Assembly (NCBI GenBank): GCA_965116245.1
Contig: OZ220497.1
Location: forward strand, 868,001-932,000
DNA length: 64,000 nucleotides
Reading direction: 5' to 3'
DNA from: Poriferisodalis sp965116245
GTDB lineage: Bacteria > Actinomycetota > Acidimicrobiia > Acidimicrobiales > Poriferisodalaceae
Below are positions 1 to 8,335 of this stretch, piece after piece; the stretch's first letter is position 1; every line of letters begins with the position of its first letter. Below the pieces are notes generated by a model that saw only the letters and a list, made by a program, of their open reading frames with translations, was not told where the DNA came from and did no database searches. The position numbers and the translations under genes were made by a program.

Positions 1-221
1 ACCAGCAGCATTAGGACACCAAATGCTTGGACTTTCTCCAGCCGACGACCCTCAAGTTCTTCGTCGTCGGGCAGGTTGCCCCGATTGGGCGCTAGTTCGA
101 TCTCGCTGCCTATTTCCGCCTTGGCCTGGCGGATATTGACGAACACGTAGATAGCCCAGCCAACGACGACAACAGCCAAGAGCACTATCGCAATAGAGCG
201 CTCGGTGCTGGCGGCGAGCAT
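1..221 (-). CDS. Membrane-anchored subunit of the cytochrome b/c cluster, N-terminal part only
   Basis: The gene runs off the left edge, so only about 73 residues are visible. It begins MLAASTERSIAI, has one strongly hydrophobic segment (about residues 9-28), then an acidic linker (SEIELAPNR, DDEELEGRRLEK) and the start of a second hydrophobic stretch. This fits the membrane-bound cytochrome c or oxidase-linked subunit encoded next to qcr genes in Acidimicrobiia, but no haem motif is in view, so the role is inferred from context. ATG at 221 is chosen. A GTG at 239 would add six residues and overlap the Rieske stop by 8 bases. It is the last visible gene of the qcr operon. Confidence 0.7.
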   Translation of the reverse strand, partial: MLAASTERSIAIVLLAVVVVGWAIYVFVNIRQAKAEIGSEIELAPNRGNLPDDEELEGRRLEKVQAFGVLMLL

Positions 222-231
222 TTGGTTGAAC

Positions 232-1134
232 TCAGGCACAGTGCGGTCCTTCAAGACCTTGGCCTGTTGTGTCGGTACCGATTGCCGGTCCTTGCGACAC
301 GGTGCCTGTATCTACATAGACGTTGCCGCTCTCAATGGTCACCGGGAACCGGTCCATGCCGCGCGGAGCTGGTCCGGACTTCTTCTCGCCGACGCGGTTG
401 TACTTGGAACCATGACACGGACACTCAAACCACTGCGAGCTACCACACACTGGCACCTTGCAGCCCAAGTGCGGACACACTTGCCACAACGCCACGTATC
501 CCATGCGCATGCCGTCAAGCACGGCACCGCCATACACCGTTTCGGCGTTCGACATCGTCGCTGAGTCGGTCGGATAGGGCTGCAAGTAGCTCTGCGCTTC
601 AGAGAAGTAGGAGAAGTTCTCCGCCGGGGTGGAAGAGGCGATTGCCTCGTCCACCGAAGCGACTGTGCCGATTTTGATTTTTGAACCAAAGCCGCCAGTA
701 GGGCGCGGCCACAAGAATGCCAGCATGGCTGCGCTAAACGTGCCCAGACCGGTTGACATCAGCAAAACCGAAGACCGATTCAGGAACTGACGGCGGGTGA
801 CACCCACCTCGCTGGACGGAGGCGGCGCCCAGTCGGCAGGCAGTTCGGGCTCCACGGTGGCAACTGGAGCTGGGCGACGCTCGGCAGCTACCGAGCGTTC
901 CAACACCTGGGCTTGCGCGCTGATACCAAACGCGCCCGGACCGTCAACATCGTCAGTGCCACCAGCGCCACCAAGAGCACCGGGGTTGGCGGCCATTTCG
1001 TCACGCCGCCGAGTCTCACGCGACAGATAACCCAAACCGGTGGCATCCCGACGACGCAAAGACACGAACGCAACTACAGCACCTAGCGCCACGATGATCG
1101 GGACGGCAATCGCCAGAATCGTTCCGGTGGACAT
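232..1134 (-). CDS. qcrA: Rieske 2Fe-2S subunit of the menaquinol-cytochrome c reductase
   Basis: 300 residues. The Rieske cluster-binding boxes are intact: CPHLGC at residues 220-225 and CPCHGS at 238-243, supplying two Cys and two His ligands. There is an N-terminal membrane segment (about 6-26), a long Ala/Pro/Gly-rich linker, then a twin-arginine-like TRRQFLNRSS at about 113-122 followed by a second hydrophobic helix (about 123-142), as usual for actinobacterial QcrA. It passes electrons from menaquinol at the cytochrome b site to cytochrome c on the outer face of the membrane. It lies 12 bases downstream of the cytochrome b C-terminal half, in one operon. The N-terminal linker is longer than in proteobacterial Rieske proteins. 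Confidence 0.95.
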   Translation of the reverse strand: MSTGTILAIAVPIIVALGAVVAFVSLRRRDATGLGYLSRETRRRDEMAANPGALGGAGGTDDVDGPGAFGISAQAQVLERSVAAERRPAPVATVEPELPADWAPPPSSEVGVTRRQFLNRSSVLLMSTGLGTFSAAMLAFLWPRPTGGFGSKIKIGTVASVDEAIASSTPAENFSYFSEAQSYLQPYPTDSATMSNAETVYGGAVLDGMRMGYVALWQVCPHLGCKVPVCGSSQWFECPCHGSKYNRVGEKKSGPAPRGMDRFPVTIESGNVYVDTGTVSQGPAIGTDTTGQGLEGPHCA

Positions 1135-1146
1135 GCTGGCGTGCTC

Positions 1147-1917
1147 CTACAGGTGGAAGATGCCGTGCAGACCGGTGTCCCACGGGTAGGTGAAGTTGAA
1201 GCCCTGCCCCCGAAAGAAGGAGCCAATGATCACCAGCACAGCCCAGAACATCAGGTGGATCGTCTGGATCGAGATAGCGAACTTGCGATCCTCGGGCCGC
1301 AGAGATGGGTTTTTGTCAACGTAGGGGGCGGCTCCCAACAGCATTAGCACGACGCCCGGAATCGTCACGCCAGCAATCATCGGGTCGAACATTGTGAGCA
1401 GTTCTTGCAAGCCCAGGAAATACCACGGCGCCTTGGACGGATTCGGCGTCTCGTTGTGGTTCGCGAGCTCCAGCAGCGGAGCGTTGATGAACAGCGAGAA
1501 GACCAGCGTGAAGGCCGTGATGAACAGCGCTGCTGTGAATTCAGCCGCCAACAGGTGCGGCCACACATGGACCTTGTCGCCGGGGCTGGCCTTGACGTCT
1601 TGAATTGAGCCTGACTTGACGACGGTCAGAAGTCGGTGAGTGTTGCCAGCGGGTCCGGCCATGAGCGGCGGTAGCGCAGTCGCCACACCCGCGCCCGCTG
1701 AACCTGCAGATGCTGCGCCCGATGGCGCCAGGCCAGCGACAGCGGGCGCTCCACCGGGCTGTTGGCTGGCTTCCAGTAGGGACCGCGGAATAGTGACACC
1801 GTCGTCGTCGGACGGTGCGCCGACTGGCGCTTCGTCTGCGGCGGCTGCGGGGGCACCGGTCGCGCGAACTCGGGCTTCGGCACTTCGGCGCAGAAGATGT
1901 TCGGGGATCTCGGTCAT
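1147..1917 (-). CDS. qcrB: Cytochrome b C-terminal half (subunit IV-like)
   Basis: 256 residues. After an Ala/Pro-rich cytoplasmic N-terminus (about 1-110), three to four hydrophobic segments follow, including AAEFTAALFITAFTLVFSLF and SIQTIHLMFWAVLVIIGSFF, with the loop TPNPSKAPWYFLGLQELL that is typical of cytochrome b/subunit IV near the quinol site. Cytochrome b is thus split into two polypeptides, as in b6f-type complexes. The protein begins MTEIPEHLLRRS, a motif nearly repeated at the start of the cytochrome c encoded at 4136. It sits 27 bases downstream of the N-terminal half. Confidence 0.92.
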   Translation of the reverse strand: MTEIPEHLLRRSAEARVRATGAPAAAADEAPVGAPSDDDGVTIPRSLLEASQQPGGAPAVAGLAPSGAASAGSAGAGVATALPPLMAGPAGNTHRLLTVVKSGSIQDVKASPGDKVHVWPHLLAAEFTAALFITAFTLVFSLFINAPLLELANHNETPNPSKAPWYFLGLQELLTMFDPMIAGVTIPGVVLMLLGAAPYVDKNPSLRPEDRKFAISIQTIHLMFWAVLVIIGSFFRGQGFNFTYPWDTGLHGIFHL

Positions 1918-1944
1918 GGCGATGGCTTCGGGACGCTCCTGCTT

Positions 1945-2745
1945 TTATAGCGGGCCCGAAATACCTCCGTCCTTTCTCACCCTCCAGAAGTGGATCGCCA
2001 TAAATATGACAATCACAAAAGGAAGCATCAACACGTGCAACACATACCATCGCAGCAGCGTCTCGGCTCCGATCTGTTTGCCACCGAGAAGCACGAAGCG
2101 GACTTGCTCACCGAACACCGGCGTGAAGCCCATCATGTTCGTACCCACCGTGACCGCCCACAGCGAGAGCTGATCCCACGGAAGCAAGTAGCCGGTGAAG
2201 CTGAGCAGCAGCGTTAGCTGCAGCAAAATGACGCCGATGACCCAGTTGAACTCTCTCGGTGCCTTGTAGGCGCCGTGATAGAAGACACGGGCCATATGCA
2301 AAAACACCGTTATGACCATTAGGTGCGCTGCCCATCTGTGCATGTTGCGCACCAGCAGACCGAACGCCACCTGGGTGTGGAGGCTCTCAATATCCGCCCA
2401 AGCTGCCGTGTCAGTCGGCCGATAGAAGAACATCAAGAAAATGCCCGTGATGGTCAGCAGGATGAACAGGAAGAAGCTCAGTCCGCCCAGACACAGGGTG
2501 TAGCTGACCTTCACCGCGTGCCGTTTCACCTTGACCGGGTGAAGGTGATACAGAACGCTGTTCATGATGACGTACGAACGGTTCCGAGGGCTGTCGGTGT
2601 AGCCCTTGCGGAAGATCGACCCAGGCCGGAAGATCGACGTCCAAAACTGGCTGTCTTGCATCCAGTCAGCCGCGTTCTGCTGCGCCTTTTGGATGCGCTG
2701 TGGCAGCTTCGGCTTGGTGTCGGGGGACTCGAGCGTGTTGGCCAT
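1945..2745 (-). CDS. qcrB: Cytochrome b N-terminal half (b6-like, haem-binding)
   Basis: 266 residues. Four hydrophobic helices are seen with the two histidine pairs expected to ligate the two b haems: MHRWAAHLMVITVFLHMARV in one helix and the YVLHVLMLPFVIVIFMAIHF stretch in another. YLLPWDQLSLWAVTVGTNM matches the quinol-site region of cytochrome b6. The product forms the transmembrane core of the menaquinol oxidase together with the subunit IV-like protein encoded just downstream. The 5' leader contains a 14-bp tandem repeat. Confidence 0.94.
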   Translation of the reverse strand: MANTLESPDTKPKLPQRIQKAQQNAADWMQDSQFWTSIFRPGSIFRKGYTDSPRNRSYVIMNSVLYHLHPVKVKRHAVKVSYTLCLGGLSFFLFILLTITGIFLMFFYRPTDTAAWADIESLHTQVAFGLLVRNMHRWAAHLMVITVFLHMARVFYHGAYKAPREFNWVIGVILLQLTLLLSFTGYLLPWDQLSLWAVTVGTNMMGFTPVFGEQVRFVLLGGKQIGAETLLRWYVLHVLMLPFVIVIFMAIHFWRVRKDGGISGPL

Positions 2746-2781
2746 GTCTCTTCGTTCTGGCTCTATTCGTTGAGTTGGGCT

Positions 2782-2823
2782 GGGTTAGTCGGATGGGGCT
2801 AGTCGGATTGGGCTAGTTGGGCC
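2782..2823. repeat. 14-bp tandem repeat, three copies
   Basis: Three consecutive units of 14 bases: GGGTTAGTCGGATG, GGGCTAGTCGGATT and GGGCTAGTTGGGCC. They lie between the ferredoxin gene and the cytochrome b gene. This is one of many short tandem repeats found only in the backbone part of the window. Confidence 0.85.
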
Positions 2824-2871
2824 AGATCCGGCATGGTTTCAGGCATCGCGATGTCAAGCACCCCGCCGACG

Positions 2872-3288
2872 CTACAGACGCATTCCGTAGGCATAGCCGT
2901 GGGTGTGGGTCCGGCCGTGGACATCGCCCGAGGGCGGGGGATTGTTGCTGACTCGCCCGAGTGTGATCACCCCGGTCGGGCAGCGATCTACGCACAAGGC
3001 GCAACGAGTACACACATCGTCGTCAATGATGAAGATGGCGTTGTCCGAAGGGTCCAGCCCGGGTTGCTCCACACCGACTGCTTCATCAACTGCGTCGGTG
3101 GACACGTACCAGATGCACTTCCACGGGCAGATGTCCACGCAGCCTTCGCACTGGATGCACTCGGACTGGTCAATGTTGATGAACTGCTTCGGCTTGACGG
3201 CGGCTTCCAGGTAGGAGGCATCTACCTGTTGCAGCAGGTAGTCGTCCCGAAACTTGGGCATGGGAGGGTTTGCGTCGTTCGCTGCCAT
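2872..3288 (-). CDS. 2[4Fe-4S] ferredoxin in the qcr operon
   Basis: 138 residues. Two ferredoxin cluster motifs are plain: CIQCEGCVDICPWKC (about residues 46-60) and VCTRCALCVDRCPTG (about 90-104), each with three closely spaced Cys followed by CP. The spacing between them (about 30 residues) is longer than in clostridial ferredoxins and contains an acidic segment. The gene lies between a small membrane protein and cytochrome b on the same strand, so the ferredoxin may feed electrons into or out of the cytochrome b complex; that role is inference from position. The 5' end (ATG at 3288) is 12 bases from the stop of the upstream gene. Confidence 0.92.
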   Translation of the reverse strand: MAANDANPPMPKFRDDYLLQQVDASYLEAAVKPKQFINIDQSECIQCEGCVDICPWKCIWYVSTDAVDEAVGVEQPGLDPSDNAIFIIDDDVCTRCALCVDRCPTGVITLGRVSNNPPPSGDVHGRTHTHGYAYGMRL

Positions 3289-3300
3289 GTCTTTGCGCCC

Positions 3301-3735
3301 TTAGTTGCTCTTCACCAACGGCCGGCCGTAGTCGGAGATCGGCTCTGGGACCTCTGAAGCCTTGTCGCGTCGCTGCCACCACAACCCCAGCACTGGAAGC
3401 CCAGCTAACGCGACCAGATGCTCGATGACAACGACTATGTCGCTGACCTTCTTGAGGTCGATGCGCATCGGCGGGAACGTAATGGGCGAGGTCATGAACT
3501 GGCCCTCGGTGACCAAGTAGCGCTCCACCGACCATCCCCACTCGTTGTCGGTCAGGCGAATCCAGCGGTCGGGCACGATGCCGAACAACAACATCAGCAA
3601 CATGAAAACGTAGGCCGCGCCAAGCATGGCTTCGCCCCAGGTGGTCGGCTGGTCGCTCGGGCGGCGCTTGCCGTACCACACGAACAGCACAACCATCAGC
3701 GCGGTAGCGAGGATTGAAGTGACTAGCGCAACCAC
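3301..3735 (-). CDS. Small polytopic membrane protein heading the qcr operon
   Basis: 144 residues from the GTG at 3735, chosen because a good ribosome site (GGGAGG) lies nine bases upstream. An ATG at 3825 would read through a 13-bp tandem repeat and add 30 unlikely residues. Three hydrophobic segments: VVALVTSILATALMVVLFVW, the AAYVFMLLMLLFGIV region, and the VIEHLVALAGLPVLGLWW region. I recognise no family. Its place directly before the ferredoxin and cytochrome b genes suggests an accessory or anchor subunit of the complex. The extracellular/cytoplasmic loop has the pattern DRWIRLTDNEWGWSVERYLV. Confidence 0.75.
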   Translation of the reverse strand: MVALVTSILATALMVVLFVWYGKRRPSDQPTTWGEAMLGAAYVFMLLMLLFGIVPDRWIRLTDNEWGWSVERYLVTEGQFMTSPITFPPMRIDLKKVSDIVVVIEHLVALAGLPVLGLWWQRRDKASEVPEPISDYGRPLVKSN

Positions 3736-3777
3736 TCTGCTTTTCCTCCCGCTTACCTGTAACCATTGACGCGTCGT

Positions 3778-3840
3778 CAAGACGTGTAGCCAAGACGTGT
3801 AGCCAAGACGTATAGCCAAGACCACCTAGCCAAGACCACC
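3778..3840. repeat. 13-bp tandem repeat, about five copies
   Basis: Units CAAGACGTGTAGC (twice), CAAGACGTATAGC, a 14-base variant CAAGACCACCTAGC and a partial CAAGACCACC. It lies upstream of the likely GTG start of the membrane gene at 3735, and the reading frame passes through it, which is why longer start choices look artificial. Confidence 0.85.
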
Positions 3841-3929
3841 GGAAAGATTACCGGCGCTCCGGGCGCGGCGCGCGATGTTCTAGCACGACAGCTCACGTCT
3901 GCCACCTCCGCACGACTGAGTTGCCCCGC

Positions 3930-3965
3930 AGCATGGTCAGCAACATGGTCAGCAACATGGTCGGC
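3930..3965. repeat. 12-bp tandem repeat, three copies
   Basis: Units AGCATGGTCAGC, AACATGGTCAGC and AACATGGTCGGC in the divergent intergenic region. Confidence 0.8.
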
Positions 3966-4050
3966 TTGGAGGGTCATCGCGAAGGTGGCCAGCCGACGAC
4001 CGCGTGGCAAACTTGCGCCTCGGCGCGCTTGAGCGCGTATCGTGCCCTGC

Positions 4051-4076
4051 GAAGTTGATCGAAGAAGTTGATCGAA
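4051..4076. repeat. 13-bp tandem repeat, two perfect copies
   Basis: GAAGTTGATCGAA occurs twice in direct succession, followed by a partial third unit, 60 bases before the cytochrome c start codon. Confidence 0.8.
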
Positions 4077-4135
4077 GCTGATTTTTGTCCCGGCCCCGTG
4101 CCGCAACCCCTGGGGGCAACCCCGCGGAGGATCAC

Positions 4136-4915
4136 GTGACCGAAGTCCCTGAGTATCTGCTAGAGCGCTCGCGACAGCGGCGCATTGCCTTGGGCGTGCT
4201 TGAGGACGACGGCAGCGGCGCGGGCGCTGCTACTGGCGCAGCGACGCCCGCCAGCGCAACAACACCAGCGGCGGGACCTTCCCAAGCGGAGATGATCTCA
4301 GCCGCTCGCGAGGCGGCACGACTTGAAGTTGAAGAGGAACCCCCGCCGGATCCGTCATGGGTCCTAGCGGCTAGTCGCAGGCACCGGATTCCGATCTGGG
4401 TGTTGCCGGTGCTGATGTGTTTGCCGCTTTGGGCGTTCGTGTATGTGCAGATGACTGAACCTCCGCCCGAGCCCATTACGGCCATCAACGAGGGAGCCAG
4501 CGTCTATGCGGTGCGTTGCGCTAGCTGTCACGGTGGTGACGGTTCTGGTTCGGACGGAGGTTTGGTGGGGCGTCCGCTGTGGAACGGCGAGGTGTTGCTG
4601 ACATTCCCCAACCTGGACGACTCGCTTATTGAATGGCTCCAGGTGGGCTCCGAAGGCATCGGCCTAGGAGAGATTTACGGCGATCCGAACCGACCCGGCG
4701 GCGCGCACATCTCCGGTGGCAGCCCCAACGCGGCTGCCATGCCTGCGTTCGGCGGCGTGCTCAATAGTCATCAGCTCTACGCGGTTGCGCGCTACGCCCG
4801 CGAAGTGATCGGCGGCGAAGCAATCAGCGATGAAGTGGCCGCTGAACGTGATGCCGAGTGGGAACACTTGGGCGGAGGTGCCGCGGGCGATATGGGTGGA
4901 GGCGGCGGTCACTAA
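4136..4915 (+). CDS. Membrane-anchored monohaem cytochrome c
   Basis: 259 residues from GTG 4136, with ribosome site GGAGG five bases upstream. The N-terminus VTEVPEYLLERS resembles that of the cytochrome b C-terminal half. An Ala-rich cytoplasmic segment is followed by one membrane helix (IPIWVLPVLMCLPLWAFVYV, about 90-110) and a single haem c motif CASCHG (CxxCH) in the exported domain. Downstream, the cytochrome c fold is suggested by MPAFGGVLNSHQLYAVARYA, whose Met is the likely axial ligand. It ends in Gly/His-rich GGGGGH. It most likely carries electrons between the menaquinol oxidase encoded divergently and the aa3 oxidase encoded at the other end of the window. Confidence 0.9.
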   Translation: MTEVPEYLLERSRQRRIALGVLEDDGSGAGAATGAATPASATTPAAGPSQAEMISAAREAARLEVEEEPPPDPSWVLAASRRHRIPIWVLPVLMCLPLWAFVYVQMTEPPPEPITAINEGASVYAVRCASCHGGDGSGSDGGLVGRPLWNGEVLLTFPNLDDSLIEWLQVGSEGIGLGEIYGDPNRPGGAHISGGSPNAAAMPAFGGVLNSHQLYAVARYAREVIGGEAISDEVAAERDAEWEHLGGGAAGDMGGGGGH

Positions 4916-6134
4916 GACCCTCAATTGCGAGACTCTCGTAATTGGCGGCGGACCGGCGGGTTGCGCCGCGGCCTACTGGCTGGCGCGCGCTGGATGCGAC
5001 GTGTTGCTTATTGAGCGCTCCACTCACCCCCGGACGCGTGTATGCGGCGATGCCCTGACACCGATTGCCGTGGGGGAACTGATCGATATGGATTGCGATC
5101 TTGATGCCACGCGTTGGCATCGACATCGCGGTTTGCGTATCACAGCCCACGGTCGAAGCCTCGAAGTGCGGTGGCCTCAAGTTGAGCGGTGGCCCGACTA
5201 CGGCCTGGTGGTGCGTCGTTCGCAGCTTGACACGCTGTTGTGTGCCACAGCGCAATCAGCGGGAGCGCGGGTGCTCACCGGCACCGAGGTCATCGCTCCG
5301 CTGATCACTCACGGCCATCTGCGTGGCTGTATTGCCAGCGCCGAACCGTCAACAGCAACACCGCTCGACGCGTCAGCCGCACAACAGCCCGGGGGCGTGA
5401 TTGCGCGCGCTCGCTACGTCGTCGTGGCCGATGGTCCGCGTTCGAGGTTCGGCCGCGCGCTGGGGACTGTCCGCACCCGGACTTACGCCCAAGGTCTGGC
5501 GATGCGCGCCTATTACCCCACACCGAACCACCGCGAACCGTGGATTGAGTCTGTCTTTGCTTTAGCCGACAGCGCGGGGCGCCAGCTACCCGGTTACGGC
5601 TGGGTTTTTCCGGTAGGCGATGGCACGGCCAACGTCGGAGTGGGCCTTCTCAGCCATCACTACGGCAATGAAGCCATCTCTCTTGAGCGGCTGTTTGAAC
5701 AGTGGACCCAACAAATACCCGAGCGTTGGAATATCGATCCCACCGGAGCACACAGTGAGCCGGAAGGCGGACGACTACCGATGGGCGGAGCGGTGCGCCC
5801 ACGATCCGGGCCGAATTGGGTGGTAGTCGGCGATGCTGCGGGCAGCGTCAATCCCTGGAACGGCGACGGCATTGGCCCGGCCCTAGCAACCGGGCGGCTG
5901 GCGGCTGAAGTCATCGCGCAAACGCTTGAAGCCGACGACGGTCTGGAGCTTCGACGCTACGAGGCTGAGCTGACTTCGCGTTGGCAGCGATATCACCGCT
6001 TCGGGCGACTGACAACCCGCGCTCTGGGCCGTCCTGGTCTGATGCGGAAGCTGACTCAGCTAGCTATTCGCTCGCCCCGCATGGGCAGGTTGGCTACGCG
6101 CGTTTCGACGGGCTTGCTGAAAGGCAACCGCTAG
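4896..6134 (+). CDS. Geranylgeranyl-reductase-family FAD oxidoreductase (possible menaquinone reductase)
   Basis: 412 residues from GTG 4896, overlapping the end of the cytochrome c gene by 20 bases. It has the FAD Rossmann motif VIGGGPAGCAAAYWLARAG near the N-terminus, an acidic end of the second strand (LLIERS), the family signature GYGWVFP, and the C-terminal FAD motif GDAAGSVNPWNGDGIGPAL. The family reduces isoprenoid double bonds. In mycobacteria the homologue MenJ partly saturates the menaquinone tail. Its position next to menaquinol oxidase genes makes a quinone-tail reductase attractive, but a lipid or chlorophyll-type reductase role cannot be excluded by sequence reading alone. Confidence 0.88.
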   Translation: MEAAVTKTLNCETLVIGGGPAGCAAAYWLARAGCDVLLIERSTHPRTRVCGDALTPIAVGELIDMDCDLDATRWHRHRGLRITAHGRSLEVRWPQVERWPDYGLVVRRSQLDTLLCATAQSAGARVLTGTEVIAPLITHGHLRGCIASAEPSTATPLDASAAQQPGGVIARARYVVVADGPRSRFGRALGTVRTRTYAQGLAMRAYYPTPNHREPWIESVFALADSAGRQLPGYGWVFPVGDGTANVGVGLLSHHYGNEAISLERLFEQWTQQIPERWNIDPTGAHSEPEGGRLPMGGAVRPRSGPNWVVVGDAAGSVNPWNGDGIGPALATGRLAAEVIAQTLEADDGLELRRYEAELTSRWQRYHRFGRLTTRALGRPGLMRKLTQLAIRSPRMGRLATRVSTGLLKGNR

Positions 6135-6157
6135 GCGGCAGTCCCGAAGTCCCGAAG

Positions 6158-7444
6158 TCAACCGGCCGCCGCGGCCGCCGCATCAGCAATGGCAGCCAGT
6201 GCTTCGTCGATGACTTCTGACGTGTGGGATAGGCCGACAAAGATCGCTTCGTAGGCACCTGGAGCAAACGCCACACCGCGTGCCAGCAGTTCCGCGTGCA
6301 GCCGAGCGTAGGACGCTTCATCGGTCATACGGGCATCGTCGTAGTCCCTGGGCACCCAGCCAGGTTCACGAACCTCGCCGCAGTAAAGGCCAACAAGTGT
6401 GCCGACTCGGGAGACGACCGCGCCCAGACCGCCGTCACGCAGCGCAGCGGTCATGCCATCGGCAAAGTGGATGGCTCTTGTCTCGAGCTCCTGGTAAGCG
6501 GCTACCGTCAATTGTTGCATCGTGGCCAGTCCGGCCGCGGTCGCCAGCGGATTGCCCGACAACGTCCCCGCCTGATACACCGGACCTGTCGGGGCCAACG
6601 TCTCCATTATCTCAGCACGTCCTCCGAGCGCGCCGATGGGTAAGCCGCCGCCGATGACTTTGCCGAAGCAAGACATGTCGGGTGTAACGCCGAAACTATC
6701 GGCGGCTCCGCCACTGCCGAGACGAAAACCGGTGATGACCTCATCAAATATCAGCAGCGCACCCGCTTGGTTGCAGACAGCACGCAAGCCGTCCAGGAAG
6801 CCAGGCACAGGCGCAACGAGGCCCATGTTGGCCGCTACGGGCTCGACGATGACCGCTGCAATCTGCTCATCAAGCTCTGGCACGACGTTGTAGGGGGCTA
6901 CCACCGTGTCGGCCACAGCGCCAGGCGGAACCCCTGCCGAGCCCGACAACCCGAGCGTGGCGACACCACTGCCCCCTGCCGCCAGCAGGGCGTCCGCGTG
7001 TCCGTGGTAGCAACCCGCGAACTTCACGACGCGCGGGCGGCCGGTGAAACCGCGCGCTAAGCGCACAGCAGTCATCGCCGCTTCGGTACCGCTGCTGGTT
7101 AGCCGCACCTGCTCAACTCCAGGGGCCAAGGCAGCTATGTGCTGAGCGAGTTCTACCTCGCGTGCGGTGGGTGCGCCATAGGAGGTGCCTTGGGCTGCGG
7201 CTGCTGTAACTGCGTCGGTGACTGCCGGGTGAGCGTGACCGAGAATGATTGCCCCATAGGACTGCACGAAATCGATGTAGCGCTGGCCCTGCTCATCGAT
7301 CACATGGGGGCCGTGCGCTGCTGCCACGAAATACGGTGTGCCGCCAACTGACCCGAAGGCGCGAACCGGTGAGTTGACGCCGCCTGGAATTACACGTTGC
7401 GCCGCGTTGAACAGCTCTACGTTCGTTGGATGCGGTTTGGTCAC
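6158..7444 (-). CDS. hemL: Glutamate-1-semialdehyde 2,1-aminomutase
   Basis: 428 residues. A PLP-dependent class III aminotransferase fold; the N-terminus NAAQRVIPGGVNSPVRAF and the Schiff-base lysine region CFGKVIGGGLPIGALGG are diagnostic of GSA aminomutase. The enzyme turns glutamate-1-semialdehyde into 5-aminolevulinate, the C5 route to haem. It is last in a minus-strand cluster hemA-hemC-hemD-hemL, 67 bases after hemD. No hemB lies between, although hemB is often found in this cluster in other actinobacteria. Confidence 0.97.
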   Translation of the reverse strand: MTKPHPTNVELFNAAQRVIPGGVNSPVRAFGSVGGTPYFVAAAHGPHVIDEQGQRYIDFVQSYGAIILGHAHPAVTDAVTAAAAQGTSYGAPTAREVELAQHIAALAPGVEQVRLTSSGTEAAMTAVRLARGFTGRPRVVKFAGCYHGHADALLAAGGSGVATLGLSGSAGVPPGAVADTVVAPYNVVPELDEQIAAVIVEPVAANMGLVAPVPGFLDGLRAVCNQAGALLIFDEVITGFRLGSGGAADSFGVTPDMSCFGKVIGGGLPIGALGGRAEIMETLAPTGPVYQAGTLSGNPLATAAGLATMQQLTVAAYQELETRAIHFADGMTAALRDGGLGAVVSRVGTLVGLYCGEVREPGWVPRDYDDARMTDEASYARLHAELLARGVAFAPGAYEAIFVGLSHTSEVIDEALAAIADAAAAAAG

Positions 7445-7511
7445 GGTTCGCAGCGTAGGAGCGTCAGCGAGCTCGTGAACGTGGCCGCAAGGGGCCTACA
7501 GCGATCCGGTG

Positions 7512-8333
7512 CTAGTGGCTAACGCTGAGCGGCGAACGCTCGGGCTTGGGGATGGCGTGTAGCGCCGTGGCTACCGCTTCAACCAATCCCTTGTCTGAGG
7601 GCTGACGCGCGACGGCTGCCACGGTCAGATTCGCATCAACACAAGCCGCAGCCGTGGTCTTGCCGATGCAAACGACCTTGCCCGCTAACGGTTTCCCACC
7701 GATCTGGCTCAGGTGGCCGCGCACCGCTGACGGCGAGGCGAAAATCACGGCATCCGCTGCGCGCACGTCTGCGATGAGATGGTCCGACAGTGTGGGCGTC
7801 ACCGTGCGGTAGGCGTGGACTGCTTTCACCGTCCAACCGCGTGCTCGAAGGCCGTCGACGAGTTCAGGGCGAGCCTGCGCCGAGTGCGGCACGAAGCAAG
7901 CTCCCCCCGGTGGCAGCTCGCCGAAGGCGGCAGCGAGACCAGCCGCGTCGTTCTGGTCGGGCACGAGATTGGCGGGTCGGCCCAGTTCGCTTTCAACGCG
8001 TGCTGCTGTGGTAGGGCCGATGGCGGCTACACGGATACGCGAGAAGCGGCCACGTACGCCGCGTCGGTCAGCGCGCGCCAGCGTGGCTGCTACCGCGTTG
8101 GTGGATGTGAATGCAACCCAGTTGAACTGCTCAAGCCGCAGCAGTGCATCGTCGAGCGGTTGACCGCCATCTAGTGGCGGCACCACCGCCAGAGCCGGAG
8201 CGATCAGTGGGCGCGCACCGTGCGCCCGAAGCGCATCCGCGGTGGATGTCGCTTGGTGCGAAGCCCGCGTCACCACGATGGTGCGACCGGCCAACTCGCC
8301 CAGGGAAACTTCACCGTGCGTGCTGCTGGGCAT
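7512..8333 (-). CDS. hemD: Uroporphyrinogen-III synthase
   Basis: 273 residues. The sequence is poorly conserved in this family, but the start GRTIVVTRASHQATSTADAL, the mid-protein VAFTSTNAV and the second-domain VIFASPSAVRG are typical of the two-lobed HemD fold, and the length fits. It cyclises hydroxymethylbilane with inversion of ring D. Its start lies two bases after the hemC stop, so the two are co-translated. Confidence 0.93.
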   Translation of the reverse strand: MPSSTHGEVSLGELAGRTIVVTRASHQATSTADALRAHGARPLIAPALAVVPPLDGGQPLDDALLRLEQFNWVAFTSTNAVAATLARADRRGVRGRFSRIRVAAIGPTTAARVESELGRPANLVPDQNDAAGLAAAFGELPPGGACFVPHSAQARPELVDGLRARGWTVKAVHAYRTVTPTLSDHLIADVRAADAVIFASPSAVRGHLSQIGGKPLAGKVVCIGKTTAAACVDANLTVAAVARQPSDKGLVEAVATALHAIPKPERSPLSVSH

Positions 8334-8335
8334 CC

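Larger units (their letters stand above)
3736..4135. other. Divergent intergenic region with three tandem-repeat arrays
   Basis: 400 bases between the qcr operon (minus) and the cytochrome c gene (plus). I see no credible gene in it. It must hold promoters for both directions, but I could not pick out convincing -35/-10 boxes. Three separate short repeat arrays (3778-3840, 3930-3965, 4051-4076) occupy a good part of it. Confidence 0.6.
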
